This document shows positions 62,246 through 64,000 of a DNA stretch of 64,000 nucleotides, one piece after another. The stretch covers positions 124,001-188,000 of the forward strand of contig NZ_JACJHY010000009.1 of NCBI RefSeq assembly GCF_014138625.1, in the 5' to 3' direction. Below the pieces are notes generated by a model, which made no database searches, was not told where the DNA came from, and was given only the letters and a program-made list of their open reading frames with translations. Source of the DNA: Aminobacter ciceronei. Its GTDB lineage: Bacteria > Pseudomonadota > Alphaproteobacteria > Rhizobiales > Rhizobiaceae. Position 1 is the stretch's first letter; every line of letters starts with the position of its first letter. The translations under genes were made by a program, and so were the position numbers.

Positions 62246-62614
62246 TCAACCGATATGGGCTTTGTAGCCCGCTTCATCCATCAGGCCGTCGAGCTGGCCC
62301 GCATTGGCGATCTTCATCTTCCACAGCCAGCCGTCGCCTGATGCAGCCGAATTGACGAGCGCCGGGTCGGACGAGAGCGTTGCATTGGCTTCGGTGATGT
62401 CGCCGTCGATCGGTGCATAGACGTCCGATGCGGCCTTGACCGACTCGACGACCACGGCGACGTCGCCCTTGGCGAGCTTGCGGCCGGCTTCCGGCAGGTC
62501 GACGAAGACCAGGTCGCCAAGCTGTTCCTGGGCGTAGTCGGTAATGCCGACGGTAGCGATGTCGCCTTCAACGCGGATCCACTCGTGGTCTTCGGTGAAA
62601 TAGGTCTTGGTCAT
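62246..62614 (-). CDS. gcvH: Glycine cleavage system H protein
   Basis: A 122-residue lipoyl carrier that shuttles the aminomethyl group between P and T proteins. The lipoylation site Lys lies in [15 protein letters not shown] (about residue 62). The rest of the fold ([35 protein letters not shown]) is typical. It is 5 bp after gcvT and 14 bp before gcvP, so the three genes form one tight operon under the upstream glycine riboswitch. Confidence 0.97.
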   Translation of the reverse strand: MTKTYFTEDHEWIRVEGDIATVGITDYAQEQLGDLVFVDLPEAGRKLAKGDVAVVVESVKAASDVYAPIDGDITEANATLSSDPALVNSAASGDGWLWKMKIANAGQLDGLMDEAGYKAHIG

Positions 62615-62619
62615 GGAAA

Positions 62620-63720
62620 TTATCCTTTGCGGTAGCGATGCTGCGTGAAGGGAAGAGAATGAACGTCGACGGGCACCTTGGTGCCGCGGACGTCGGCGAA
62701 GACACGGGTGCCGGCCTTGGCCAGCGACGCTGAGACATAGCCCATGGCGACCGGGAATCCGGCCGACGGGCCAAAGCCGCCCGAGGTGACGCGGCCGATC
62801 AGCTTGCCGTCGGCATCGAACAGCTCGGCGCCGGAGCGCACCGGCTGGCGGCCTTCAGGCTTCAGGCCGACGCGCTTTTCCTTGGCGCCGTCGGCGAGGA
62901 TCGCAGCAAGTGCCGCGCGGCCGATAAAGCCGCCGTCTGCACGCAGGTCCTTGGGGATCGCCCACATCAGGCCGGCACTTGCAGGGTCGTTGTCGGGGGT
63001 GATGTCGTTGCCATGCAGGCAGAGCCCGGCTTCGAGGCGCAGGCTGTCGCGTGCGGCAAGGCCGATCCACATGGCGCGCTCGTCGGCCAGAAGCTTGGCA
63101 AGCAATTCGCGCGCGTCTGCCTCCGGCAGGCCGATCTCGAAACCATCCTCGCCGGTATAGCCGGAGCGGCTCATGAACCAGGTGGCGCGCGGCTCGAAGC
63201 CCTGCATGAAGAACAGCGCGTCGGTGGCAATGCCGGCCTTGCCGAGCACTGTGGCCGCCTCGGGGCCCTGGATCGCGATGAAGACGCGGTCGAGCGGCTC
63301 GATCGTGGCGTCGAAGTCCTTGGCCAGCGCACGCAGATGCGCTTCGTCGGTCGCTGCGTTGCCGGCATTGGCCACCACCATGAAACGCTCGTCGCCGAGA
63401 CGGGTGATGATCAGGTCGTCGATGATGCCGGCGGTCTCGGTCAGGAAGAAGGTGTATTTCGACTGCCTGGTCTCAAGCGCGCGCGCATCGAGCGGGCAGG
63501 CGCGGTTGATGAGGTCGGCGGCCCCCGGGCCGGTGACCAGGAACAGCTTCATGTGGGAGATGTCGAACAGGCCGACATGCTCCCGGGTGTGAAGGTGTTC
63601 CTTCATCACGCCGGCAGGATAGGTCAGCGGCATGTTCCAGCCGGCGAAGGCGCCAAAGCGCGCACCGGCGGCTGCATGCAGATCTGCAAGTGGGAGTTGG
63701 TTGGTGGCTTCGCCTGTCAT
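62620..63720 (-). CDS. gcvT: Glycine cleavage system T protein (aminomethyltransferase)
   Basis: A 366-residue enzyme that moves the methylene group from the H-protein adduct to THF and releases ammonia. Family features: [49 protein letters not shown] and [15 protein letters not shown] with the catalytic Asp. The start at [11 protein letters not shown] is preferred, since the frame upstream runs into the riboswitch. First gene of the operon. Confidence 0.96.
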   Translation of the reverse strand: MTGEATNQLPLADLHAAAGARFGAFAGWNMPLTYPAGVMKEHLHTREHVGLFDISHMKLFLVTGPGAADLINRACPLDARALETRQSKYTFFLTETAGIIDDLIITRLGDERFMVVANAGNAATDEAHLRALAKDFDATIEPLDRVFIAIQGPEAATVLGKAGIATDALFFMQGFEPRATWFMSRSGYTGEDGFEIGLPEADARELLAKLLADERAMWIGLAARDSLRLEAGLCLHGNDITPDNDPASAGLMWAIPKDLRADGGFIGRAALAAILADGAKEKRVGLKPEGRQPVRSGAELFDADGKLIGRVTSGGFGPSAGFPVAMGYVSASLAKAGTRVFADVRGTKVPVDVHSLPFTQHRYRKG

Positions 63721-63769
63721 GTCTTCTCCAGAGTCGCACGTGTCCAGCCGCTTGTGGCAGCCATTCCGT

Positions 63770-63952
63770 GCCCCTCTGTCTGAAGCCTGAGAGACTCGCG
63801 CTCCGGAACTCTGTCGGCAGCGCTTACACCTTCGGCGCGGGACCAAGGTCCCGACTTTCCAGAGTGTCCTTCCTGTTTACGGTTCTTTTGCCTGAGAGAT
63901 TTCGGGCGATTTCCCCTTCGGCGTCAGCTTTCGCTGCTCTCTCCCGCAAACA
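63770..63952 (-). promoter_or_regulatory. Tandem glycine riboswitch of the gcv operon
   Basis: On the minus strand two aptamers follow each other. The first (about 63952-63865) contains GGGAGAGAGC, GCCGAAGGGG and the ATCTCTCAGGCAAAAG core. The second (about 63864-63770) repeats the plan: GCCGAAGGTGTAA, then GAGTCTCTCAGGCTTCAGACAGAGGGG. This is the classical two-aptamer gcvT riboswitch that turns the operon on when glycine is high. It ends about 50 bp before gcvT. Confidence 0.93.
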
Positions 63953-64000
63953 GGTGGAGCCCGCAAAGGCTCCAGACGAGTCGTCAATATCCCACCGGCG

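Noticed and set aside
59400-62267. A 955-codon plus-strand open frame
   Set aside because: It is exactly antisense to gcvP, whose motifs are complete. Its composition (Arg/His/Asp-rich, no domains) is that of a shadow frame in GC-rich DNA.

Overview
The window is GC-rich chromosomal DNA from an alphaproteobacterium of the order Rhizobiales, most like the Mesorhizobium/Aminobacter group. This is inferred from gene content (DUF1127 pairs, DUF982, DUF2336, GcvA-type LysR, class I PhaC, GlpX, TrmFO, YidD) and from gene order such as alaC-hom-glpX-recJ, folE-hisI and gcvT-gcvH-gcvP. Most of it is core housekeeping sequence. There is no phage, plasmid origin or CRISPR array.

Layout. 0-15.7 kb: a squalene/phytoene synthase-like gene, a sterol desaturase-like pair behind a long palindrome, trmFO, then a stress-type locus on the minus strand (RpoH-like promoter, two 46-residue DUF1127 proteins, two tandem CCTCCTCCC-loop 'cuckoo' RNAs). 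Next come a DUF2157/GDYXXLXY pair, two glycosyltransferase genes (one a GT32 plus Anp1-like fusion), tRNA-Leu, tig, radC, map and small envelope genes. 15.8-24.4 kb: a LacI regulator faces an operon for a carbohydrate or polyol ABC importer (binding protein, two permeases, a 62-residue membrane protein, two ATPases) that ends in a fused dihydroxyacetone kinase. Two palindromes between regulator and operon are the likely operators. 24.5-30.2 kb: a GAF/LuxR regulator precedes an unassigned operon of secreted GlcG/HbpS-like protein, MetX-like hydrolase and a second ABC importer.

30.2-33.3 kb is the one clearly accessory patch. It is AT-richer, holds a MEDS-LuxR regulator, a DUF982 protein, a PilZ-like protein and an IS630-type transposase remnant, is flanked on both sides by decayed copies of the DhaL end of a dihydroxyacetone kinase, and abuts tRNA-Glu. 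33.4-64 kb returns to core genes: an M15/DUF882 lipoprotein, phaC, alaC, hom, glpX, recJ, patatin, hisI, folE, an IscU-like scaffold, a LysR regulator, yidD, a class D beta-lactamase, thrS, a nitroreductase/flavin reductase pair, a MaoC/CoA-lyase pair, DUF2336, parE, a GGDEF cyclase, and the glycine cleavage operon under a tandem glycine riboswitch.

The most noteworthy items are the DUF1127/cuckoo RNA locus, the island bracketed by dhaL remnants, the LuxR-linked operon of unknown substrate, the GT32/Anp1 fusion, and several palindromic operator candidates. All family calls come from reading translations and motifs by eye; no database search was run.
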